From Mycoplasmopsis anatis (GTDB taxonomy: Bacteria > Bacillota_I > Bacilli_A > Mycoplasmatales > Metamycoplasmataceae): 64,000 nt of DNA. The notes beneath the pieces were generated by a model that worked only from the letters and a program-made list of their open reading frames with translations, had not been told where the DNA came from and did no database searches. This document shows, in pieces, positions 51,156 to 63,690 of this stretch (positions within the stretch are counted from its first letter, which is position 1; each line of letters starts with the position of its first letter). Made by a program: the position numbers and the translations under genes. Location: the NCBI RefSeq assembly GCF_900660655.1, contig NZ_LR215035.1:806001-870000 (forward strand). Reading direction: 5' to 3'.

Positions 51156-51230
51156 AGGAGTATAGTTCAACGGTAGAACAACGGGCTTCAACCCCGTGTG
51201 TTGTGGGTTCGAATCCTGCTACTCCTGCCA
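51156..51230 (+). tRNA. tRNA-Trp (UCA), reads UGA
   Basis: 75 nt with encoded CCA. Acceptor AGGAGTA/TACTCCT. Anticodon loop CTTCAAC closed by ACGGG/CCCGT, anticodon UCA. It decodes UGA, and UGG by wobble, as Trp and matches the UGA use throughout the window. Confidence 0.96.
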
Positions 51231-51275
51231 TTTTTATTTTTAAAAAACATGTAAAATTTCATTTAGGAGTATGAA

Positions 51276-52271
51276 ATGGACAAAAATAAAATTGCAATAA
51301 TTGGGACCGGAGCTTGAGGATCAGCTCTGGCTAACGTTTTACTAAAAAACAATCATGAAGTAAAAATGTATGGTGTTAATCAAGAAGAAATTAATGATAT
51401 TAATTCAGGATATAACAGAAAATATTTTGGTAATAAAAGATTTCACAATTATAAAAACTTATCTGCAACGAATAATTTAGCGATGATATTAAAAAATGTT
51501 GATTATGTTATTTTGGCAACCCCATCAGGTCATATTAAGACAATGTTAAAGGATATCCAAAAAGTACTTAACTACAGAAAAATAAATCTAATAAATGTTG
51601 CTAAAGGAATTGATAGTGAGTCAAAAAACTTTTTTTCAGAATTGATATATTCTAAGTTTAGAAAAAATTTAAAAAATATGGCAACACTAATAGGACCTAG
51701 TTATGCCACCGAAGTTTTTGAAAATGAGCTAACAATGATTAATGTCGTAGGTAGAGACTTAAATTATCTAGCAAAATTGACCAAAGTTTTTAATAATGAT
51801 TCATTTAAGTTGGTAATAAGTAAAAACGAGAAAGGTTCAGAACTTTTTGCTGCATTAAAAAATGTTTTGGCAATTGGAATTGGCATAATTAGTTATTCAA
51901 ACAAAAGCAAAAACACTCAATCAGCAATGTTAACAATTGGAGTAAAGGAAATTCACAAAATATACAAAAGCCTTTTCCCAGAATTAGATGATGAAATAGG
52001 TTTTGAACTAGCGGGGATAGGAGATATTTTTCTTACATGTTCCTCTAATAAAAGTAGAAACTTTTCTTTCGGTTTAGATATTGCTGATAAAGGGTTAAAA
52101 GAAGTACTAAATAGTCAAACAAAAACTGTTGAAGGTTATACTACAGCAAAAATTCTTGAAAAAATCATCAAAGAAAAAGACATTTACGTTCCTTTTATGT
52201 CAAATATAATAAATGTTCTTTATCACAACAAGTCACCTTTCAAAATTTTAGATTTCTTAGAAGAGTATTAA
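51276..52271 (+). CDS. gpsA: glycerol-3-phosphate dehydrogenase [NAD(P)+]
   Basis: A 331-residue cytoplasmic dehydrogenase interconverting dihydroxyacetone phosphate and glycerol-3-phosphate, a lipid backbone precursor. The NAD-binding motif IAIIGTGAWGSALANVL (UGA Trp) is followed by VILATPSGHI, NVAKGID, LIGPSYATEV and the catalytic-lysine region LFAALKNVLAIGIG. GVKEIHKI and ELAGIGDIFLTCSS match the C-terminal domain. The start at 51276 is set by AGGAG with 7-nt spacing; an out-of-frame ATG lies 5 bp before it. Confidence 0.95.
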
Positions 52272-52332
52272 AATATAGTTCAATATAAAATAAAATAGTT
52301 TAAAATTATAAATATTTATGTAAAGGAGAATG

Positions 52333-53628
52333 ATGATAAAAGCTATTAAAGATGATAAAAATCAAACAATAACAGTTACAGTACCAGTTTCTAAAGAAGA
52401 ATATTCAAAAAATCGTTTAAAAGCTGAGCAAAAAGTTATCGGTAAAATTAAAATCCCAGGATTTAGAAATGGTTCTAAATTACCTAAAAATGTTCTAGAT
52501 AAATACTTATCTCAAGCTCAAGTAGAACATGAAACAATCAACTTAATTGCTGAAGCAAAATTTGTTGAGGCTCTTAAAAGCGCCATGGAAGTAACTAAAT
52601 ATTTCTTTGATAAACCAACATCAATCGATTACAAAAAAGTCGATGGTGATAACCATGGAGAATTGATTATTGTTTTCGATAGAACAGTTGATTTAGATTC
52701 AATAAAACTTGATAATATTAAAATAAACTTTGTCCAAAGAGAAGTTACTGATACTATTGTAGAAGATGAATTGAAAAAACTTTTACAAAAATATTCTAGC
52801 TATGAAGAAGTAGAGGAAGCTTCTAAATTAAATGATACAGTTAACATTGACTTTAAGGGATTTGTTGATGATGAACCATTTGAAGGTGGTGAAGCAGAAG
52901 GTTTTGATCTTGTATTAGGTTCAAAACAATTTATTGAAGGTTTTGAAGATCAATTAGTTGGGAAAAAAGCTGGTTGAGAAGGTGAAGTTAACGTCACATT
53001 TCCAAAAGAATATTTTGCTAAATCCTTAGCAGGGAAAAAAGCTGTTTTTGAAGTAAAAATTAATAAAGTATTAAAACTTAAGGAAGTTGAATTAACAAAT
53101 GATAATATCATGTTAATCGGTGGAACTCAAGGTGATACAATTGAACAAGCTAAAGCTAAATTTAGAGAAAAATTAACTATTACTTACAAAAATGAAGATA
53201 AACAAAACTTTTTTGAAACTTTAATTAAAGAAGCTGCTTCAAAAAATGACCTAGTATTTAGTAATTCAATGATTGAATTAAAAATGAAAGATGTTGAAGG
53301 AACAATAAATAAACAATTAAAACAACAAGATATTAAGAAAAACGAATACCTACAACTTCTAGGTATAAATGAAGAAGAATACAAGGAAAGACTTAGAGAA
53401 GAAGCTAAACAAGAATTAAAAATCGAAGTAATAAAAGAAGCGATTGTAATCTCATTAAATCTTCAAGAAGTAACAAGTGAAGAAGTAGAACAAAAATACA
53501 ACTCTATTAGCGAAGAAGTTCAATTACCAATAGATAAAGTAAAACAATTTTTACCAGAAGCTAGAGTAAAAGAAATCATTCATGTTGATAAAATGTTTGA
53601 TTCAACTATTCAAAAGTATAGTAAATAG
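52333..53628 (+). CDS. tig: trigger factor
   Basis: Ribosome-bound chaperone and prolyl isomerase, 431 residues. The N-terminal ribosome-binding domain has IGKIKIPGFRNGSKLPKNVL (the GFRxGxxP signature). The FKBP-type domain is NIDFKGFVDDEPFEGGEAEG...FIEGFEDQLVGKKAG. A helical C-terminal domain follows. ATG 52333 is preferred over 52330 for spacing from AAGGAG. Confidence 0.96.
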
Positions 53629-53631
53629 TGA

Positions 53632-53659
53632 AAAAGGTGGTAAAATTCCACTTTTTTTA
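53632..53659 (+). terminator. tig terminator
   Basis: AAAGGTGG, loop TAAAAT, TCCACTTT, followed by T6. Confidence 0.75.
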
Positions 53660-53729
53660 TTTTATTATTAACTTGACTACTCATAATTAACGATAATTGT
53701 TTATACTTTTATTATTTATAGGAGGCAAT

Positions 53730-55433
53730 ATGCAAATTAAAGGTATAGGAGCATCTAAGGGTGTTGCCTTAGCTAAAGTTTTAAAAATTGAAGAAAAGGA
53801 AATTAAAGTAAGCGAAAAATCATCAAGATCAATTGAAGATGAAATTAAATTATTCAATGAAGCTATTAAAAATGTTGAAGAAAAAATTAAAAAAGGAAAA
53901 CAAATGGCCAAAGATCCGGAACATGCCGAGATTTTTGAGGCACACTTGAATTTTCTAAATGATCCTTTTACAACAGAAAGAATTATTGATATGATCAATC
54001 AGGGATATTCGTCAATCTATTCGGTTTCTAAAGTTTATGAAGAAAATGAGCAAATTTTCTTGTCGATGGATGATGAATACATGAGAGAGAGAGCGGCTGA
54101 CATTAGAGATATCAAAAGTAAATTACTCTACTCATTAAGTGGAATTACTGAACATGACCTTTCTTCAATTTCAGAAGAGGTTGTTATTGTCGCTAATGAT
54201 TTAACCCCTTCTCAAACAGTACAATTAAACAAAGAATTTGTAAAAGGTTTCGTTACAAACATTGGTGGTCCAACATCTCATACAGCTATTATGGCTAGAA
54301 GTTTAGGTATTCCTAGTGTTGTTGGAACCAATAATATTCTTGAGCAAGTTCAAGATGGAGATTGAATTGCCATTAATGGAGAAAAAGGTTATGTAATTAT
54401 CAATCCAAATAGCACCGAAAAAGTAGAAATAGCTAAACAACAAAAGTTATATCAAGAATATTTATTAAAACTTAAGTTATTTAGAGGTAAAGAAAGTGTT
54501 ACAAAAGATGGGCATAAAGTTGAGTTGGCCGCAAATATAGGTTCTCCTAATGATCTACAATCTATAATTGACAATGATGCCGAGGCAGTTGGCTTATTCA
54601 GATCTGAATTCTTATACATGGATAATGTAGATTGACCAAGTGAAGATGAACAATTTGAAGCATACAAAAAAGTAGTATCAGGAATGAATGGCAAAAGAGT
54701 TGTTATCAGAACATTGGATATAGGTGGTGACAAAACATTAAAATACTTCAAATTCCCAGAAGAAATGAATCCATTCTTAGGTTATAGAGCAATACGTTTT
54801 TGTTTACAAAATGAAAAAATATTCAAAACTCAATTAAGAGCATTAATCCGTGCAAGTTACTATGGAAAAGTAGCTATAATGATACCTATGATCACTAATG
54901 TTAAAGAATTTTTAGATGCTAAAAAAATATTCGAAGAAACATACTATGAATTAAGCGAAGAAACTTCAGAAATAGCTCCATTAAGTGAAATTGAGTTTGG
55001 ACTTATGATGGAAACTCCTGCTGCAGCAATATTATCAGATAAATTTTGTAAATATGCTGATTTTGTTTCTATAGGTACAAATGATTTAATTCAATATTCA
55101 ATGGCCGCTGATAGAATGAATGAATCTATTTCATATCTTTATCAACCATTAAACCCTTCAATCATTAGATTAATTAAACATGTGATTGATGGTGCACACA
55201 AAAACGGTAAATGAGCTGGAATGTGTGGTGAAATGGCAGGTGATAGAAGAGCACTTCCTATTTTAGTGGGATTAGGACTTGATGAATTTTCAATGTCAGC
55301 ATCAAATATACTAAATACTAGAGAGATGCTTTCTAACTTATCTCTTCAAAAATGCAAAGAGATTGCTAATAAAGTTCTTGAGATGGACACAGACGAAGAA
55401 GTACAAGAATTCCTAAATAAAGAATTAAAATAA
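53730..55433 (+). CDS. ptsI: PTS enzyme I (phosphoenolpyruvate-protein phosphotransferase)
   Basis: Enzyme I, 567 residues (usual 570-575), transferring phosphate from PEP to HPr for sugar uptake. [15 protein letters not shown] opens the chain. The phosphorylated His184 is in [14 protein letters not shown]. The PEP-binding domain has [20 protein letters not shown] and [12 protein letters not shown], and the catalytic Cys is in GMCGEMAGD. All catalytic residues are present. AGGAGG ribosome binding site. HPr and enzyme II genes are not in this window. Its intactness contrasts with the eroded phosphoglucose isomerase at 8524-9765. Confidence 0.97.
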
Positions 55434-55435
55434 GA

Positions 55436-55477
55436 ATCAAAAAAATATTGCATTGTAATTTGCGATATTTTTTTGAT
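55436..55477 (+). terminator. ptsI terminator
   Basis: ATCAAAAAAATATTGCA pairs with TTGCGATATTTTTTTGAT with minor wobble around a short loop. Confidence 0.75.
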
Positions 55478-55690
55478 ATCATATATTTTGCTATTCAGCT
55501 TGAGTCAAACTTATGTATTTAGAAAGCATATTAGTTGTATCTGTGACTTTTGAAGTGTCAAAGTTTAATAGTTGCTTTAACCAGTGATATTTTTGGGTGA
55601 AATAGAAAATGTAGAGAATAATTTCTCCACACATTTTTTCCACCACCCATATATTTTTATATTATTAATAAAATAAGCCAAACATAAAAA
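55478..55690. other. intergenic region with palindromes, no gene seen
   Basis: About 210 bp between the ptsI terminator and the lspA terminator. It contains the second copy of the CTGTG-ACTTTTGAAGTG-CAAA motif (55541-55563). It also has a possible hairpin with a T run (AAAATGT...GAGAA/TTCTC...ACATTTTTT, about 55607-55643), which would suit the 3' end of a small plus-strand RNA. No convincing open frame is present on either strand. Confidence 0.45.
55541..55563. repeat. palindromic motif, copy 2
   Basis: CTGTGACTTTTGAAGTGTCA, closely matching 47427-47446. TGACTT/AAGTGTCA form the arms. Confidence 0.5.
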
Positions 55691-55716
55691 AACACCATAG
55701 CTTTTATCTATGGTGC
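55691..55716 (-). terminator. ileS-lspA operon terminator
   Basis: CACCATAG, loop CTTTTAT, CTATGGTG with a U run on the minus strand, 27 bp after the lspA stop. Confidence 0.8.
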
Positions 55717-55742
55717 ATAAAATTATTTTCAGATTAACAATT

Positions 55743-56375
55743 TTATAAAAAGATATTTTTATTTTTAGTGTTTTTATGCTTAGTTTTTTTGATAACATCT
55801 AAAATCAATTCGATAACAAGATACACAAATATTAATACAGCACCTATCATAACTCATGCATCAGCCAAGTTAAAGGTACCTTTATCTATCCATGGGAAAT
55901 AAAATATATCCTTTACATACTCATTGAAAATAAATCTGTCTAGCATATTCCCAAAATCACCCGATGCAATAAAACATATGAAAACTGTTAATTTTTTATT
56001 TATCATTAATGGTACAAATAAACAAAAAATGAATATTAAAATACTTATAATTTGAATGATTGTTATACTAAAAGTACTTGGTAAGAATGTTACACCTCTG
56101 TGTCAAATTGATCTAATTCCAAATATTCCATAATTAATTATACTTTTATAATTTATAGATTCAGGATTTGATCAATTACCATTCACATATACTAATCCAT
56201 TTTCATTGATATTATGTACATCTCCATGAACAAATATAAACGTTTTAGTTAATTGATCGACCAACAATAAGATAACAAATAATACTATAAAAATTAAATA
56301 ATTTACCAATATTTGTTTTTTATTATTTTTGACATATTTAATCAATTCATTAAATTTGACTTGAATTTTATTCAT
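55743..56375 (-). CDS. lspA: lipoprotein signal peptidase
   Basis: Aspartyl membrane peptidase of 210 residues that cleaves the signal from prolipoproteins, such as the lipoproteins in this window. Four TM helices; VDQLTKTFIF in the first; active-site Asp residues in SGDFGNMLDRF and FNLADAWVMIGA. The N-terminal tail of about 25 residues is longer than in most bacteria. The ATG overlaps the ileS stop by 8 bp and has an AAAGGAA ribosome binding site. The ileS-lspA pairing is known from other bacteria. Confidence 0.94.
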
Positions 56376-59037
56376 CAAATTCCTTTAATGAAGATATCAC
56401 ATCATTACATCTTACGCAAATTTGTTCATCGTGCATTTGGCCATTTTCAAAATGATTTCAACATCTTTCACATTTTAGACTATCAAATTTTTGGACTTTT
56501 GTTTGAGATGAAAACGATACTTTTCCAACCATTAATAAAAATTTAAGATTTAAGTCTTTTATAAATTCACTTTCAGTATTAATAAATAACTCAAGTTCAT
56601 TACTTCTTTTAACTTCTCCATTTTTAATTGAGTTTTCGATTAAAACATTAACTTTATCTCTTAAATCAAAAAATTCTTTATATTTATTGATTAATTCATA
56701 ATTAGGTTCTGATGATTCTAAAAATCTATCAATCATAACCGATTCTTCTTTATTATTTTTATTAAAAAATGAATAAGCTTCTTCAGAAGTAGTTGGAATA
56801 ATTGGTGCTAATGCTAATATTAAAAAGTCTGTAATCTCATATAGATTTTTAAGAACCATTTGACGTTCATTATTGTCTTTTGATTCAACATATAATAAAT
56901 CTTTTACTATAGAAAGATAGAAACTAGATAAATTAACAATATAATTATTGATTTCTTTAATTACGTTTATAAATTTATAGTTATTATAGTTTTCATGAAC
57001 ATTTTTAATCAAAACTTTTAACTCTTCATTAATTAGTTCATGAATACCTTCTAATTTAAGATTTTTATTATATTTATATTCATTAGTATTAGATATCATA
57101 AATCTTAAAGTATTACGAATTTTTCTATAAATTTCTGAGTTTTGATTAAGAATTTCTTCTGATATATTAATATCATTAGAATACTCACTATTAGCAGCTC
57201 ATAATCTTAAGATGTCTGCTCCTTTTTGATTAACTACATCTAAAGGTGAAATAATATTTCCTTTAGATTTAGACATTTTTTCGCCTTTACCATCAAGAAC
57301 AAATCCATGACTAATTAAATTTTTATAAGGCGCTACCTTTTTGTATGCTACTGAGTTAATTAATGATGAATTAAATCAACCTCTATATTGATCTGATCCT
57401 TCTAAATATACATCAAATGGAGAACTAAAGCCATAAACATCAGCAGCAATACTTGAAGCTCCAGAATCGAATCATACATCCATAATATCCATTTCTTTTG
57501 TATAACCTTTATTTCTGTGATTTTCTGGCAGTAATTCATCTGCTTCTTTTTCTCATCATATACCAGATCCGTTTTCTTCAACTAGATTAATAACATAGTC
57601 AAAAATAGTTTCATCAATAACAGGATTATTGTCTTTGTCATAGAAAATAATGATCGGAACTCCCCAAGTTCTTTGTCTTGATATTGTTCAATCTCCTCGG
57701 TTTTCTATCATATTTGATAATCTTTTATATGCTCAATCAGGATACATTTTGACATTTTTCAATTCTCTTAAAATATCATCTCTGATTTTATCAATCGAAA
57801 CAAATCATTGAGGAGTACCTCTGAAAATAATCGGTTTATGAGTTCTTCAATCATGTGGATATGAGTGTTTTATCTTATTTGATAACACCAATAAATTATT
57901 ATTACTCAAATTTTTAATAATTTCCTTGTTTGCATCTAAATAAAACATTCCTTTATAATCACAATCAAAATCAATCTTTCCATCATCAGCGATATGCATT
58001 ATCATGTCTAAATTATTCTTTTTACCAATAATAAAATCATCCTCACCAAAAAGTGGCGCTATGTGAACAAGACCAGTACCAGCTTCTAAAGTAACATGAT
58101 GACCAATAACAACTTTAGCTTTTTTAGCAGTTATTGGAGTTTCGTATTCAACACCAATTAAATCACCACTATTCAATTCTTCTACAATTTCGATATTATC
58201 TCATTTAAAAGTTCTTTGAAGATTCTCTAATAAATCCTTTGCAATAATATAAGAACTATTATTATTTTTAACTTTTATATAGTTTATATTTTCACCTATT
58301 GCAACACCTGAGTTTGCTATTAATGTTCAAGGCGTTGTTGTTCAGATAATTAGATTATCATCAATATTTACTTTTTGATTTGTTGAATTTGTAACCTTAA
58401 ATGAAACAAAAATTGAATCAGAAATTACATCTTCATATTCTACCTCAGCTTCCGCTAGAGCAGATTGACTTGATGGAGATCAATAAACGGGTTTTAAATG
58501 TTTATATACTAGTCCATCTAAAACCATTTTTTTGAATAACCTAAGTTGTTTAGCTTCATATTTTTTATCTAAAGTTACATAAATTTTCTCTAGATCTGAA
58601 AATAATTGTAATGTTTTAAATTGTTTCTTTTGATTATCAACTTGTTTTAAGGCATATTTTGCAGCTTTTTTTCTTAAAATTACTGGATTAAGTTCATCTT
58701 TAGAAATATTTAATTCTTGTAACATTTTATGTTCTATTGGTAAACCGTGAGTGTCTCAACCAGGAACAAATGGTGAATAAAAACCATTTAATGTTTTATA
58801 TCTAACAATAATATCTTTTAGTATTTTATTCAAGGCATGACCAACATGTAAATCACCATTAGCATATGGTGGACCATCATGAACAATAAAGGGGTCATTA
58901 TTTTTATTCTTTTCTAGCGATTTTACATAAATTCTATTTTCTTCTCATTTCTCTCTATATATTTTTTCTTTTTGAGTTAAATTTGCTCTCATTTCAAAAT
59001 TTGTTGTAGGCATTAATAATGTTTTCTTGTAATCCAT
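56368..59037 (-). CDS. ileS: isoleucyl-tRNA synthetase
   Basis: Class I synthetase, 889 residues. HIGH-type motif in [20 protein letters not shown]; editing-domain segment [29 protein letters not shown] in [13 protein letters not shown]. The C-terminal zinc ribbon is present (KCERCWNHFENGQ...CVRCNDV) with four Cys. More than ten UGA Trp codons. AAGGAGAAG ribosome binding site just after the upstream lipoprotein stop. No T-box sequence was seen upstream. Confidence 0.97.
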
Positions 59038-59046
59038 GACTTCTCC

Positions 59047-59571
59047 TTATTTATTATATTGTTTACAAGTTTCGCAATCTCTTATCTTATAATCATAAGT
59101 ATAATGGTTATGATTAGCTGAAGTGGTTTTAAATCCATCTATCTCAATTGCTTTTGTGGTTGTTCTAACATCAAGATTTGTATCAAAAATATTTAAATAT
59201 ACATTAGCTTTGCTTGTTCCTATAACTGATTGAGATTTAGGGTTTATTTCTATTTTATAATTATGTCCATTAAACGAATATAAATTCTTTTTAATTAATA
59301 TGCTTCCACTACATAACAAGTATTCAAAATTGAATTGTTCAAGCTTATTATTTTCAGAATTACCATTAATAAATTTATCTTTTGAAATATCTATTTTAAT
59401 TATTTCACTATTGAAATAACTAAAATTTTCTTCAATATAATTTTTATATTTATAAAGTGATTCAGTTGCTTCTCTCCTATCATTATTGCATGATGAAGAT
59501 AATACAATTGTTGAAAAAGTTAATAAGATTGGTGTAGCAAAATAAAATATTTTTTTAAGTTTTTTTATCAT
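59047..59571 (-). CDS. small surface lipoprotein with Cys pair
   Basis: A 174-residue lipoprotein with signal MIKKLKKIFYFATPILLTF and lipobox LSSSC (Cys about residue 28). The mature domain looks beta-rich and ends in DCETCKQYNK; together with LLCSG mid-chain this gives three non-lipidated Cys, rare in surface proteins of these cells, so disulfide or metal binding is possible. AGGAAG ribosome binding site. Its stop is 9 bp before ileS, so it may head the ileS-lspA operon. Function unknown. Confidence 0.8.
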   Translation of the reverse strand: MIKKLKKIFYFATPILLTFSTIVLSSSCNNDRREATESLYKYKNYIEENFSYFNSEIIKIDISKDKFINGNSENNKLEQFNFEYLLCSGSILIKKNLYSFNGHNYKIEINPKSQSVIGTSKANVYLNIFDTNLDVRTTTKAIEIDGFKTTSANHNHYTYDYKIRDCETCKQYNK

Positions 59572-59625
59572 TCTTCCTACTTTTACTTTAATAATTTTAC
59601 TATATTCTAATAAAGGATATTAATA

Positions 59626-59675
59626 AAAATAGCAAGTTAAATTCAGCTATTACACGAAATTTAACTTGCTATTTT
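59626..59675 (-). terminator. terminator of the eight-tRNA operon
   Basis: AAAATAGCAAGTTAAATT (59626-59643) and its exact complement (59658-59675) form an 18-bp stem with a 14-nt loop, followed by U on the minus strand. Confidence 0.85.
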
Positions 59676-59683
59676 AACTTTTA

Positions 59684-59759
59684 TGGTGGCCCCGGCAGGA
59701 ATCGAACCAGCGACACACAGAGCTTCAATCTGTTGCTCTACCAACTGAGCTACAGGGCC
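59684..59759 (-). tRNA. tRNA-Phe (GAA)
   Basis: 76 nt with CCA. Anticodon loop TTGAAGC closed by ACAGA/TCTGT. Last gene of the cluster. Confidence 0.95.
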
Positions 59760-59764
59760 AATAA

Positions 59765-59841
59765 TGGCGGTCCAGACGGGAATTGAACCCGCGATCTCCT
59801 CCGTGACAGGGAGGCGTATTAAACCACTTTACCACTGGACC
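59765..59841 (-). tRNA. tRNA-Asp (GUC)
   Basis: 77 nt with CCA. Anticodon loop CTGTCAC closed by CCTCC/GGAGG. Confidence 0.95.
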
Positions 59842-59842
59842 A

Positions 59843-59918
<76 letters not shown>

Positions 59919-59936
59919 ATGTAATGTGTAAACAGA

Positions 59937-60029
59937 TGGCGGGTGATGAGGGATTTGAACCCCCGCGGGACTTGCATCCCCTGCTAGTTTTCAAGACTAG
60001 TCCCTTCAGCCAGACTTGGGTAATCACCC
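59937..60029 (-). tRNA. tRNA-Ser (UGA)
   Basis: 93 nt with the long variable arm of class II tRNAs. Anticodon loop CTTGAAA closed by CTAGT/ACTAG. Confidence 0.95.
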
Positions 60030-60030
60030 G

Positions 60031-60106
60031 TGGTGGACCTAACTGGATTCGAACCGGTAACCGACCGGTTATGAGCCGGTTGCTCTAACCGTTGAGCTAT
60101 AGGTCC
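60031..60106 (-). tRNA. tRNA-Ile2 (CAU, presumed lysidine-modified)
   Basis: 76 nt with CCA. GGACCTATAGCTC...GGCTCATAACC. The acceptor GGACC and loop CTCATAA are typical of the minor isoleucine tRNA whose C34 is changed to lysidine; Met identity cannot be fully excluded. Confidence 0.75.
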
Positions 60107-60133
60107 ATTTATTTTAACAGTTAAGCTTCCGTA

Positions 60134-60210
60134 TGGTAGCACCGATGAGATTCGAACTCATGACCTTCCGGGTATGAACCGGATGCTCTAACCAACTGAG
60201 CTACAGTGCC
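60134..60210 (-). tRNA. elongator tRNA-Met (CAU)
   Basis: 77 nt with CCA. Loop TTCATAC closed by TCCGG/CCGGA, the form usual for elongator Met. Confidence 0.85.
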
Positions 60211-60213
60211 GAA

Positions 60214-60290
60214 TGGTGGAGAGTATGGGATTCGAACCCACCGCCTCCTGCGTGCAAGGCAGGCGCTCTAGCCAAATGAGCTAACCCCCC
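60214..60290 (-). tRNA. tRNA-Ala (UGC)
   Basis: 77 nt with CCA. Anticodon loop CTTGCAC closed by CCTGC/GCAGG. The acceptor (GGGGGGT/ACTCTCC) has two G-U pairs. Confidence 0.94.
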
Positions 60291-60296
60291 AAAAAA

Positions 60297-60373
60297 TGGT
60301 GAAGAAGACAGGATTTGAACCTGCGACCACTACGTCCCAAACGTAGCGCTCTGCCAAGCTGAGCTACTTCTCC
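60297..60373 (-). tRNA. tRNA-Pro (UGG)
   Basis: 77 nt with CCA. Anticodon loop TTTGGGA closed by CTACG/CGTAG. First gene of the eight-tRNA cluster. Confidence 0.95.
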
Positions 60374-60450
60374 AAACCAATTAATTTATTTTGCATATAT
60401 ATTTTAACTTATTTTTTTAAAAATCAAAATATTTTTTCAAAGATTTTTAT

Positions 60451-60474
60451 AAAAAAATATCCTTACTGGATACA
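60451..60474 (-). terminator. rRNA operon terminator
   Basis: ATCC-AGTAA-GGAT hairpin followed by seven U on the minus strand, between the 23S 3' flank and the tRNA cluster, so the tRNAs likely have their own promoter. Confidence 0.65.
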
Positions 60475-60495
60475 ATCTTTGAAAACTGAATAGTT
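60475..60495. repeat. 23S processing stalk, 3' arm
   Basis: 21 bp exactly complementary to 63553-63573 at the other end of the 23S gene. The precursor RNA can form a long stem around 23S for RNase III cutting. Confidence 0.8.
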
Positions 60496-60535
60496 GTTTA
60501 ATAGTTTATTAAAAAGTCTATAAATTCATCCACTT

Positions 60536-63422
<2,887 letters not shown>

Positions 63423-63690
63423 TACAATATTTACCTATTGTTGATGTATTTTAAGACATTTTAATAAATTAAATTTATTAACTCGGTATCAAAACAAATA
63501 AGACATAATCTTTATTTTGTTTAATGATGTCGTTGTTATATTAAAAATGTATAACTATTCAGTTTTCAAAGATCATGAGAGAAAGTTCTCTCAAAACTAG
63601 ATATACGCTAGTGGACTAAAAACATTAGCACATAACATAAAATATTTAGTCATTGTTATCAGTACTTGTTGTACTAAGGTGTACTCCGTA
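63423..63690 (-). other. 16S-23S internal spacer without tRNA
   Basis: About 270 bp. It contains the 5' arm of the 23S processing stalk (63553-63573) and a GAGAGAA/TTCTCTC hairpin (63577-63592). No tRNA gene or other gene is present. Confidence 0.8.
63553..63573. repeat. 23S processing stalk, 5' arm
   Basis: Exact inverted copy of 60475-60495; 130 bp upstream of the 23S 5' end. Confidence 0.8.

Noticed and set aside
55577-55798. A 73-codon minus-strand frame after lspA
   Set aside because: It overlaps the lspA 3' end, crosses the lspA terminator hairpin and has low-complexity composition with no ribosome binding site.
58900-59037. T-box or other aminoacylation riboswitch upstream of ileS or proS
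   Set aside because: The conserved T-box bulge sequence is absent. ileS follows a lipoprotein gene by 9 bp and proS has a promoter at its start codon, leaving no leader.
60031-60106. Second elongator tRNA-Met
   Set aside because: The acceptor GGACC and loop CTCATAA fit tRNA-Ile2 better than Met; the neighbouring tRNA at 60134 is the better elongator Met.
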